Shown here: positions 12,337 through 20,227 of the stretch, in pieces
Position numbering within the stretch: the stretch's first letter is position 1
Layout of the letters: each line of letters starts with the position of its first letter
Source: Setaria digitata
Taxonomy: Eukaryota > Nematoda > Chromadorea > Rhabditida > Setariidae
NCBI GenBank assembly: GCA_003640385.1
Contig: RCAB01000724.1
Coordinates: 1-20,492, forward strand
DNA: 20,492 bases
Direction: 5' to 3'
Position numbers and translations under genes: made by a program
The notes under the pieces: generated by a model
Databases searched by the model: none
Told to the model about the DNA's origin: nothing
Seen by the model: only the letters and a program-made list of their open reading frames with translations

Positions 12337-12654
12337 AAGTTGTATATTCTGGAAAATTTTGCATCCAACTGTACTATATATTTACGAGTTTATTCTCGAT
12401 GTGTACTATATGTTTACTACAATGAACTTAATTTTAATATCAAGAAATTTGCCCATCTTTCTTCTAACTTTACGCTTTTGTTTATTCCTCTTTCTTCTTC
12501 TTCTTCTTCTTCTTCCGTTCCTTTACCACCGGAAATTACATTGTGAAACGGAGTAGAAAAGGTTAAAATTTATTCCTGAAATATTGAATAAATCCAGTTA
12601 GTGCACGATTTATCTGAAAGATTGCTGGGCAATACGGGATATATCGGGTGAAGA
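12337..12654. other. Spacer with a short TTC array
   Basis: AT-rich unique sequence containing (TTC)8 at 12492-12516. No gene is supported. The open frames through it begin in the TAG array. Confidence 0.5.
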
Positions 12655-12698
12655 GGGAGAGAGAGAGAAGGGAGGGAGAGAGAGAGAGAGAGGGAGAT
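12655..12698. repeat. GA-rich purine array
   Basis: About 44 nt of G and A with GGGA interruptions, similar in design to 19297-19356. Triplex formation is possible. Confidence 0.85.
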
Positions 12699-12699
12699 G

Positions 12700-13004
12700 A
12701 GGAATTTATTGAATAGGATATAGCAGTGGTCCAGTAAATTTTCCATGCCAGAAGTATAAAGGAATAGCGTAGCAAATCAGAGAGTAAACAAACACACACT
12801 GAAATGCTTTAAAAAGGCATTTTTCGAAGTGATGTTTCCCACTTCACCACTCTCAAAACATGTTCCTCCAAGCTGGCATTTACACTCCCCGCTTTACCCC
12901 GGGACTTCCCCGTTTACCCCGCATTTCCTCGTATCCCATTATTTCCATTACTCTCCTCTCGTTGTGCTATCATTCTTCAGCAGTTTGTGTCAGCAACACA
13001 AGTG
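12700..13004. other. Less AT-rich spacer with pyrimidine-rich part
   Basis: 12840-12990 is C- and T-rich, with CCCCGCTTTACCCCGGGACTT and similar C4 clusters, and a TTCTTCAG acceptor-like site at 12980. Open frames here run into the CAT array and carry no recognisable domain. I note a possible conserved or functional patch but call no gene. Confidence 0.35.
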
Positions 13005-13110
13005 CATCATCATCACCATCACCATTATCACTATCACTATTATCATCATCATCATCATCATCATCATCATTATCATCATCACTATCAGCAGCATCATCAT
13101 CATCATCATC
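13005..13110. repeat. Imperfect CAT/CAC/TAT triplet array
   Basis: About 35 triplets based on CAT with CAC, TAT and CAG variants. It encodes apparent His-rich and Ser-rich frames that are not credible as genes. Confidence 0.85.
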
Positions 13111-13275
13111 AGTTTTACGTAATCGAATTGAATTTCAATGATGTGTGTGCAAAGCTTTTTACCGGACAATTTCGATCGATTTTATTTTGTGGGAGATATT
13201 TTGTTTACGTCAGCCAGTCATCTCACGGTGTGGAGTGTGGCATATTCATTGTCATTATTCTTTGCTCTCATTCTT
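13111..13275. other. Short unique segment between CAT arrays
   Basis: About 165 nt of non-repetitive, moderately balanced sequence. It is open in several frames only because the flanking repeats are stop-free. No splice pair or start is convincing. Confidence 0.4.
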
Positions 13276-13301
13276 ACCAACCAACCAACCAACCAACCAA
13301 C
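13276..13301. repeat. (CCAA)n tetranucleotide array
   Basis: About six CCAA units abutting the CAT array. The same motif in reverse complement (GGTT) abuts the AGT array at 11613-11639. Confidence 0.88.
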
Positions 13302-13324
13302 CATCATTATCATCATCATCATCG

Positions 13325-13373
<49 letters not shown>
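13302..13373. repeat. (CAT)n array, about 24 units
   Basis: Near-perfect CAT/ATC/TCA triplets with a TTA and a CGT interruption. The poly-His, poly-Ile and poly-Met open frames across it on both strands are translations of the repeat and not proteins. Confidence 0.9.
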
Positions 13374-13374
13374 A

Positions 13375-13395
13375 AACAACAACAACAACAACAAC
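13375..13395. repeat. (AAC)7 array
   Basis: Seven AAC units directly after the CAT array, forming the last part of a three-motif compound microsatellite. Confidence 0.85.
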
Positions 13396-13536
13396 ATCAT
13401 CAAAATCAATATTAATGTTTTTATTACTGTTATTGAAAGCCGCATTATTCGTATAAATGAGCCTTGTTTAGATTGGCTTCACTACAGCATTTTCATTTGC
13501 ACCGGAAAAATAATAATGTTAATCATCAGAACAGTG

Positions 13537-13559
13537 TTATTATTATTATTATTATTATC
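13537..13559. repeat. (TTA)n array
   Basis: About 7.5 perfect TTA units. Confidence 0.85.
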
Positions 13560-13569
13560 ATTCATATGA

Positions 13570-14025
13570 ATATTTTCTAATAAAAATTATCAGTAACTGT
13601 TTACAATACTGATAAGAATAATAACAGTAGTTGAAGCTGACAATAACAATAATGGTGGTAGTAATTAATAATGACAGCTAGTGGCAGTAATTAATCATAT
13701 TAATAATAAATAATAATAGACAGTAGCAAGTAATAATAGTAATTATAATGGACATAATAATAAATAATAAATAATAACAAATTAATAATAACAATAAACC
13801 CAGTGGTTATACTAGTAATAATAATAATAACAAATAATAATAATGATAACAACAATATTAGTAATAATAATATTATTATTAGAATAAATAATAATTAATA
13901 AGAAGTAATAATGACTAATAATAATAACAACAATTATAATAATATTAATTAGTAGTAATAACAAATAATAATAATTAATAATAGTAACAGTGGGCAGTAG
14001 TAATAGTAAAAATTATTATTAATAA
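13570..14025. repeat. Decayed AAT/TAA triplet tract
   Basis: For about 450 nt nearly every triplet is AAT, TAA, AAC or AGT, with scattered substitutions that break any perfect array. It follows directly on a TTA array of the opposite strand sense (13537-13559). This looks like an old, mutated microsatellite. It codes for nothing. Confidence 0.75.
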
Positions 14026-14298
14026 AAAATCTGATTTATCCTGTATGAAAGAAAGCAACATTATCAGTTTGAAGAGCTGAAAGCTTATCAGCAACGCTGC
14101 ATAGCAATTAATTTGAAAATCGAAATCGAAAATTACAAGTCTTCTTTTTTTTTTTTTTTTTTCTTCTTTTTCGTCGGGAATTCGACAAATGATTTTAAGT
14201 ATTTACTTTATTTTATGTTTTTTTTTTTTTTTTTTCTTTTCACTTATCTTTGTCTTTTTTTTTTTCCCGTAATATGGGAAAATAAACCTTTCTGTTGA

Positions 14299-14329
14299 TC
14301 GTTATCACTATTTGGTATAGCGATAACGA
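14299..14329. repeat. Inverted repeat with 13-bp arms, 5-nt loop
   Basis: TCGTTATCACTAT and ATAGCGATAACGA pair over 12 of 13 positions around the loop TTGGT, followed by a poly-A run. It could form a hairpin in RNA or DNA, or be a fold-back remnant of a mobile element. Nothing shows a function. Confidence 0.6.
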
Positions 14330-15464
14330 AAAAAAAAAAAAAGGAAAAAAATAATCACTTTTACAGTCATTGTCAAAAAAAAAAAAAATTTTCTCTATTA
14401 ATGATTTGTATTAATTATTATAAAAACATATTATGGCAAATGTTATAAATAGAAAACAAAAATGAAAATTAAATTTTTCGTTTCCAAATTTTCATGACTG
14501 AATTTTTTGTTCCTTTCTTTTTTTTTTTTTTTCTTTTTTTCACATGTTTCAAAAAACTTTTAAAAAAGTTGAAATTGTTTTTCTTTCTTCATCTTTGTTT
14601 TTTTTTTTTTTTTCACCTTTTCCACTGCTATCTTTCCCTTATTTTGTATTCACTTTTGTCCTAAAAAAAAAAACAATGATTATCGTTAGATGATGAAATA
14701 TTTTGGAATTTTTTTTTTTTTTTTTTTCAAATTTATGGCCAACTTATTGATTAAATTAGCATTATTAATATTAAACTATAATATATTCTTAAAATATAAC
14801 ATAAACAAAAATGATTAGAAAAAAAAAAAAAAAAAAGAAGAATAAATAGTATCATTTCTCTTTTTTTCTTTTTAATTTCAAATTTTCCTTTTTTTTTTTT
14901 TTTCTAATATTTAAACTAAACAACTAAACTACAAATAATGATATCTCGTACTTTGTTTTTTTTTTTTTTGTTCCGTAATCACTTGTGCTTGTCACGTGCA
15001 TTACAACTGTTAAGTACTATCATTATCACACTGATGCTGTTATTTAGCATTTTCTCATCTAATCTTTTTCTACCTCCATCCATCCGTCTATATGCGTGTT
15101 CGTGCATACGTACCTGTACGTGTACACTTTTCATAGTTGTTAGTTGTAAGCTCTGTGAAATTTAAAAAAAAAAAAATAAAAAAATAAAATAAAGGAAAGA
15201 ATGAAAAGTTCAAGCATTTTTTTTTTTTTTTTGTTGTTGAAATGGATTTATCACACTGTTACGTACGTATATATCATTTTTCCGAATTCACTGTTTAAAT
15301 TTATCATTTTGTTTTTTTTTTTTTCTTTTTTCCCCATTTTACTCAAATAGTATACAAGGAAAAAAGCAACTGTTGCCCGTATAAAATTGATAAACAATAG
15401 CAGATGTGTTTTGAACTTATCACAGAGCTTTAACGCAAAACTTTCAATTTGATGTGTAATTTGG

Positions 15465-15495
<31 letters not shown>

Positions 15496-16730
15496 GAGAA
15501 ACTTTTTTAAAAATTAAATCTTTTTCATTCTTTCTCGTCTTTTCTTCTCCCTCCCCTTCCTCCTCCCTCCATTGCTGCCTTTTATTATTTGCTCATCTGT
15601 AAATAATTTTCTATAAAATTTAATTTGAAATAAAATATGTATGATCATTTTTCAATTTTGAACAATTTCAAACTATTTATAACCAGTTTTTCTTTTTTTT
15701 TTTTTTTTTTTTTTCTTCTTTTTTTTATTTGTTAACGGCAAACAGAAAATTGTCCCTATTTTTCTACTTTTTTTTTTTGTCTTCTTTTCATCCATTTTTC
15801 ACCGTTACTTTATTTTTTATTTTTTTTTTTTACATACATAAATAATAGTTGAAAATAAATCAGTTCAAAAATGGTAAAAAGTATGAATTGCTTGTAATTT
15901 ATTCCGTAAAAATTCCTGCTTGCTTTCTATATGATTATTAAATATAACAAACAAACAAACAAATAGTAAACAGTAAACAGTCTATTTTGCCTCCCCTTTC
16001 GCATTTTTCTAAAAAAAAAAAAAAAAAAAAGTTAAATAAATAATGGGTGGGAAAGAAGAAATACGATAAAAAGAGGAAAAATTTAAGTCATTTGAAATTA
16101 TTATTTTTTTATTTTCAATTACTTGTACATATTTTACAGTCTAAATAGTTAGGTAGTAAACAAAACAAAAATAAACAATAAACAGAAACAATAATTAAAA
16201 GCTTATCAAAATATTTGTTATAAATATATTTAATTTTTAAAATGAAAAATCCTTCTCATCGATTTAAAAAAAAAAAAAAAAAGCAAAATTTTATCCTTCA
16301 CTTTTTTTTCCCATTTCTTTTTCCTCCATCCTTTCCACCATTTCTTCGCGATACATTCTTTTTGATTGACATTTTATGCCTTAAAATGAAATTAATAAAA
16401 AAAAAAAACGAAAAAAAAAAAACAAAAAAAGAAAAAAATCATGTTCTCTTTCTCTCTCTCTTTTTTTTTTCACCTAAATAGTAATTCTTATTTAATTTTC
16501 ATTTACTTTTTCAGTTACAGTTATCGTTGTGGGTAGATTAATATTATGACGATAGTGAAAAAAAAAAAAAAAAATGGATTTAATTTTATTTTTCTTTTTT
16601 TATTTTAATTAATTTTTCATTTTCTATTTATTTATGTTACTCTACTATTTGTGACTAATTCATATTTTATTATATTGCTTTCTTTAAAGCTTACGTTAGC
16701 TGCTTGTGATAATTTATGTTATCTTATTGA
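14330..16730. other. Homopolymer-rich non-coding stretch
   Basis: This 2.4 kb is dominated by alternating poly-T and poly-A runs, including A23 at 15465-15487 and T22 at 15693-15714. Short tracts of CT, (AAAC)n (about 15950-15962) and ACGTACGT-type palindromes (15260-15269) occur. All open frames are Phe/Lys-rich products of the homopolymers. No gene is supported. Confidence 0.6.
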
Positions 16731-16811
16731 TTTGATCATTACTGATTACTTATCATTGCTCATATTATATCCTTATTTGATCATTACTGATTACTTATCA
16801 TTGCTCATATT
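16731..16811. repeat. Exact 36-nt direct repeat, 45-bp period
   Basis: TTTGATCATTACTGATTACT and the following 16 nt occur at 16731-16766 and again, base for base, at 16776-16811, separated by 9 nt. The period is a multiple of three, so an open frame over it carries a repeated LIITDYLSLLI peptide. That frame has no other support. Perfect identity in otherwise drifting non-coding DNA points to a recent duplication or an assembly effect. Confidence 0.85.
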
Positions 16812-17207
16812 TCTGATCCTCTCCGTTTCAATATTTCATTTTCATATTATTATTTTAAATTACTTCTCTCTACTACCATCATTTCGTATGAAAACATTTT
16901 CATATCGATTTATTTAATATGTAATTGATACATATGAATTGGAATAGTTTCAAAAAGGATCAACTACTAAAAATACCACAAATATATTCATTAATTTCAC
17001 ACCTTAAACCAAAGACACTTACAAATTGCAGTTGTTGTTGGCACTGAAATGGAAATGAAATACACAACGAATGAATTTGAATTTTGATTAAAAAAAAAAA
17101 AAAGTTGAGAATGTTTTGTTAAATTGATTAGCTGTGTAATTGATGTCAGTTCAGCTCACATCAGTTTTATTTTACTACCACACCTTATTAACAGAGTGTG
17201 AGAAAGC
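16812..17207. other. AT-rich non-coding stretch
   Basis: Mixed AT-rich sequence with one poly-A run near 17090. I see no gene, RNA or element in it. Confidence 0.5.
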
Positions 17208-17231
17208 GAGAGAGAGAGAGAGAGAGAGAGA
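17208..17231. repeat. (GA)n dinucleotide array
   Basis: About 12 GA units following GAGTGTGAGAAAGC. A simple microsatellite. Confidence 0.85.
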
Positions 17232-17344
17232 AAAGGGGATTCATTAGTGAGAAAAAGGTTTAAATCCAATAGTCGATTATTAAAATTTCAATTTATGCAA
17301 CTATAAACTTGCCCTTATTGAAGTGTGTAATTTATTTAATTAAT

Positions 17345-17370
17345 AAAAAAAAAAAAAAAAAAAAAAAAAA
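17345..17370. repeat. Poly-A run, 26 bases
   Basis: This is the longest homopolymer in the window, followed 13 bases later by an N at 17384 and a T10 run. Length here is likely unreliable because of sequencing slippage. Confidence 0.85.
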
Positions 17371-17399
17371 GAAAGATGACAAANCCGTTTTTTTTTTTC

Positions 17400-17631
17400 C
17401 CTTCTCTTTTTCCTTGAAACATTTATTTCTCGAGATTCTTGAGAAAAGAATAAGAAGAAGGAAAAAAGTCCAGGATATATATGTGATTGGTAGTAAATCG
17501 CGGAAAAGCGGGGAGAGGGCAAGTGAAGGAATAAAACAGACCGGACCGGACAAAAAGTTTCATTCTCGAGAAGTTCAATTTGCATCTGTATGCTTACTTT
17601 TCTTATTTCTGATTGCTTATTTACCTTTCAG
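17400..17631. other. GC-richer island, left part
   Basis: Between poly-T and the acceptor at 17631, this region holds CpG-containing patches such as AATCGCGGAAAAGCGGGGAG and GACCGGACCGGAC. One frame is open through it (KSRKSGERASEGIKQTGPDKK, then a hydrophobic stretch ending at 17641). That frame begins in a poly-A tract and crosses the N at 17384, so I do not call a gene. It may be part of a conserved or regulatory island. Confidence 0.3.
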
Positions 17632-17790
17632 CAAATGCTAGAAGAACCGGTCCTTTGATGTCCTCCTTCTCCCCCCCCCCCCCCCTACCTTGCTTACCTT
17701 TGCTATATTTACTATCATTTCTCTTGGACAATTCAGTTCAGTTCACATTTGCCACCGCAATTATATTTCCACTTCCTTTTCCATTGTCAG
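17632..17790 (+). other. Possible exon ending at a strong donor, or ratchet site at its 3' end
   Basis: The left edge follows TTTACCTTTCAG (AG at 17630-17631), a good invertebrate acceptor. The right edge is TTTTCCATTGTCAG|GTAAGG at 17790/17791. The enclosed 159 nt (a multiple of three) are open in one frame, NARRTGPLMSSFSPPPP then a Leu- and Phe-rich stretch, which would make a phase-symmetric cassette exon. Joining it directly to the exon at 20109 would meet a stop at once, so it could only be untranslated or belong to another transcript. The 3' edge also reads as a zero-length recursive splice site: a long pyrimidine tract, CAG, then GTAAGG. The C15 run at 17671-17685 shapes the Pro-rich frame, so the coding evidence is weak. 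Confidence 0.22.
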
Positions 17791-17984
17791 GTAAGGTATA
17801 TTACTGAACCAGTTTTATTTTTAATTTTGTTTTTTTTTTTTGTTTTTTTCTACCTGTGTCTCTTTCTGAAATGAACGGTTATCGTTATTTCTTTACATTT
17901 TTCACTTTTTTTTTTTGATTAACTTTTATTAATAAGAACAACAGCCTAAATGCATTCATTATTCATTTGTTTTGTTCCCAGAAA
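17791..17984. other. Non-coding spacer between island and tandem duplication
   Basis: T-rich sequence with poly-T runs and no supportable open frame. It joins the GTAAGG donor to the tandem repeat. Confidence 0.5.
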
Positions 17985-18370
17985 TGAATAATAATAATAA
18001 GTTTAATTAAAGGTCTTTTACTTTTTTTTTTTCAATGATTCAAAAGATATAAGGCATAATTTGTTAGAGTTAGAAAAAGTGGCAAATTTTTGGCAATGTA
18101 AAATTTTTCGGATAATTAAAAGAAAAAAACAAACAAACAAAGAATACCAGCAGTAAATTGAATTTAATACGATTGTAATTATTTGAAGACTGAATAATAA
18201 TAATAAGCTCAATTAAAGATTTCTCTTTTTTAAATGATTAAAAAAAAGCAATAAGACAGAAAGAATTTACTGGGAAAATAGCAAATTTTTAGCAGTTTGA
18301 AATTTTTTGAATAATTAAAAGAATCGCAACAATAAATTAAATTTGATACGATTGTAAATATTTGAAAGCT
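17985..18370. repeat. Diverged tandem duplication, unit about 206 bp
   Basis: Two direct copies begin at 17985 and 18191 with TGAATAATAATAATAAG. They continue in the same order through TTAATTAAAG-like sequence, GCAAATTTTT (18081 and about 18282), GATAATTAAAAGAA-like sequence, AAATT(G/A)AATTT, and TACGATTGTAA.TATTTGAA before ending. Copies differ by substitutions and small indels, so the duplication is old. A third partial copy may start near 18467 (AGCTCAAATAAAGA). No coding frame is conserved between copies. Confidence 0.7.
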
Positions 18371-19184
18371 TGAAAAGAGAAAAAAAAAAAGGAAACAAGA
18401 AGTAATTGACGAGCTAAAAAAAAAAAAAATTTTTTTTTTTTCATTTTTGTTTTTAATCGATGATACTAGCTCAAATAAAGACATCAATGAACAGCAGGTT
18501 TATAGTGATTAGTAAAAGAAAAAAAAAAAAAGAGGAAAAAAAAAGGAAAGAAAAAAAAAAAGAAAAAGGAATTTGAACCATTCTGGATAGAGAAATTAAT
18601 TTATTTTTTAGCTAAAATCAGTAGCAAATCAGTCCTGTTTTTCAATATCTCTTCAAATTTTTTGAAATATCTTAACAGTTACGACAAACTGAACCAGTAA
18701 TGTAGAAGATCTTATGTCATTTGGTTGAATTTAATTAAAAACAAGTTTTAATATAATTCTTAATTGCAATATCAAAATATCTATTAAGTGTCTTTTTTCT
18801 TTTTTATTTGAATAAATGTAAATGAAATAATCAAAAATAATGTAAAACATTTTAGTAGCGCGTGCTGACAGTTTGATTTTATTAATTAAAAAAAAAATTT
18901 TAAAAATCTAAAATACAAAATGANTCTTACTATTAACGAACATAATAATACAAGTAATATAGTATGAAAAATAATCATCAATTTGTTGAGGCAGAGTAAT
19001 TGGAAGATTTTGAGTACTGTGAGGAAGCATCTTGAGCTACTGCTGCTGCTTCTCGAGAACTGTTGTTTACCACTAGTAGAACTGCCAAAACAAGCCATTT
19101 CATTTCCAGTAATTAATAATAATAAGTGATAAAACATCAGCTGATAATAAAAGTAATGCGAAGAAATCCCTCCTAAGGTAAAGT
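18371..19184. other. AT-rich non-coding stretch with poly-A/poly-T blocks
   Basis: It contains an A14T12 block (18416-18441), an A-rich purine patch (about 18515-18570), an N at 18924, and a short GC-richer patch (about 19005-19110) with CTGCTGCTG. The minus-strand open frame through that patch is Ser-rich, crosses the N and has no homology I recognise. I call no gene here. Confidence 0.6.
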
Positions 19185-19214
19185 AGAAAATGATGTCATT
19201 TCAGGTAAGGTTGA
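19185..19214 (+). promoter_or_regulatory. Candidate recursive splice site (acceptor fused to donor)
   Basis: TTTCAG|GTAAGG places a strong acceptor directly against a strong donor at 19204/19205 with no exon between them. This is the known layout of ratchet points in long introns. The tract before it (tgatgtcattt) is only moderately pyrimidine-rich, so the acceptor half is weaker than at 17790. Confidence 0.28.
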
Positions 19215-19321
19215 GGATAAAAGGAAAAAAAAAAAATGCCGAAGTGGTTTCTGTAATTGGATTCATTACGAAACGAGAGAAATCTAGGAAATGCAGGGGA
19301 GGGAGAGGGAGAGGGAGAGGG

Positions 19322-19352
<31 letters not shown>

Positions 19353-19560
19353 GAAGGAAAAGTGGGGAAGTGATTTTAGTGAGATTTATTCATGCAAACA
19401 AAACACTTCTCAGGCTTTGCTCCTACTAGTTACGTCAATTGATATAAATAATAATAACGGCATGAATAATAACACTAATGAGGATAACAATAACAATAAC
19501 AATAATAGTAATAGTAATAATTAGTGATAATGATAATACTAAGGCTAGCTAACATTATGT
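19205..19560. other. Spacer with GA array and AAT/AAC triplets
   Basis: This stretch holds the GA-rich array (19297-19356) and, at about 19447-19530, a run of AAT, AAC and AGT triplets. No gene is supported. The open frames across it are Arg/Glu or Asn repeats created by the microsatellites. Confidence 0.6.
19297..19356. repeat. Purine-only GA/GGGA microsatellite
   Basis: About 60 nt of G and A only: several GGGAGA units, then a pure GA core, then GGGAGAGAGA. The homopurine strand with near mirror symmetry could form triplex (H-DNA). The Arg-Glu-Arg-Glu reading frames here are artefacts of the repeat. Confidence 0.85.
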
Positions 19561-20056
19561 TTATCTGCTCCACCTGTATATACAGCAAGATAGTTTACCA
19601 GTAAAATTTGTCTTCGTAGCAGTTCAGTTCTTTCGTCAACTCTATGGTGCTCATTTGTCGTCATTATGAATTGTACGATGCGCATTTGTCATCATATTTG
19701 CTTGTCCTTATACTAATTAAACCTTTCCGTCTCTTGCATCGTTTATTTCTTCTCTTTCACAATTTCTTATTCCATTTTGATTTTAATATCGATTCTTTCC
19801 AGTTTCGTTAGCAGTTCTAATTTCAATACCAGTTTTGATATTGATTCCTTCTCAGTATCGACAATAATATCTATCTCGATATGTTTCATTGATAATTAAA
19901 TGAACATTGATGTAAATTGTAGACGGGAATGATGATGTTTTAACATGCTGTATTATTGCTTTTTGCATTTGTTTCGCCTAGTTTATTAGAGAAAAATTCA
20001 GTGATGTAGCCTCCTTGGCTTGGCACATACATTACGATAACGTTGTGCTATTGATG
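19560..20056 (+). promoter_or_regulatory. Complex-sequence region before the exon, with repeated ATCGA/ATTGAT motifs
   Basis: This half-kilobase differs from the rest of the window: homopolymer runs are short and base composition is more even. It contains TATCGATT (19787-19794), TATTGATT (19839-19846), TATCGA (19856-19861), TCGATA (19876-19881), and ATTGAT at 19888, 19906 and 20050. The first two sit in a diverged tandem duplication of about 52 bp (19781-19807 and 19833-19860). The motifs resemble sites known for CUT/ONECUT homeodomain proteins. The region may be a promoter or an intronic enhancer of the gene starting at 20109. Part of the motif count is expected by chance in AT-rich DNA. Confidence 0.3.
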
Positions 20057-20072
20057 TCACGTACGTACGTGA
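20057..20072. promoter_or_regulatory. Perfect 16-bp palindrome upstream of the exon
   Basis: TCACGTACGTACGTGA reads the same on both strands and lies 36 bp before the exon acceptor. It holds ACGTG once on each strand, the core bound by bHLH-PAS/HIF-type factors, and it is preceded by TGATGTCA, one base from a CRE octamer. Both comparisons come from general knowledge of these motifs. A dimer-binding regulatory site is possible, but no binding data can be read from the sequence. Confidence 0.3.
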
Positions 20073-20108
20073 TAATATTATAAATCTACACTACTATGCT
20101 TTCTTCAG

Positions 20109-20227
20109 AGGGAGAGCAATGAGCGAATCGGGGTCGTTGGGGACCAGCTCGACAGGCTCCGACGCTGCAACCGATCCCTTCAGCCAACTACTCGCCTCGA
20201 TGGCTCGTCCAATACCTTGTGTTACAG
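20109..20227 (+). CDS. Coding exon with probable start codon, N-terminus of an unidentified protein (partial)
   Basis: This is the best-supported gene fragment in the window. A pyrimidine-rich stretch ends in TTCTTCAG at 20108, giving a nematode-like acceptor. After a 10-nt leader an ATG lies at 20119-20121. The frame stays open for 36 codons to CAG|GTATTT, with the donor GT at 20228-20229, and ends one base into the next codon. Without splicing it would stop five codons into the next segment. The peptide starts MSESGSLGTSSTGSD, rich in Ser, Gly and Thr and probably disordered, then continues with a hydrophobic stretch FSQLLASMARPIPCVT. The exon is clearly GC- and CpG-richer than its flanks, as expected for coding sequence in an AT-rich genome. 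Downstream exons are outside the window. The acceptor may receive a cis-spliced upstream exon or a trans-spliced leader; the sequence cannot tell. A second frame starting at 20109 is also open across the exon but lacks an ATG. I do not recognise the family. Confidence 0.62.

Noticed and set aside
12221..12556. Frame starting in the TAG array with a poly-Val run
   Set aside because: It is a translation of the microsatellite followed by a TTC array. No conserved segment is visible.
12987..13415. Open frames of 70-140 codons on both strands over the CAT arrays (poly-His, poly-Ile, poly-Ser, poly-Met)
   Set aside because: They exist only because CAT/ATG repeats lack stops. There are several frames at once, with no splice sites or domains.
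16651..16917. 88-codon hydrophobic frame that looks like membrane segments
   Set aside because: It has no clear ATG at its left end, its hydrophobicity follows from T-rich DNA, and its repeat comes from the 45-bp duplication.
17309..17641. 110-codon frame with Lys run, a basic middle and a hydrophobic C-terminus
   Set aside because: It begins in a poly-A run, crosses an N and ends inside an acceptor site. The middle part may be real sequence signal, but the frame as a gene is not supported.
18886..19137. Minus-strand 83-codon frame with a Ser run
   Set aside because: It crosses the N at 18924, the Ser run comes from a CTG-like repeat, and no splice sites fit it.
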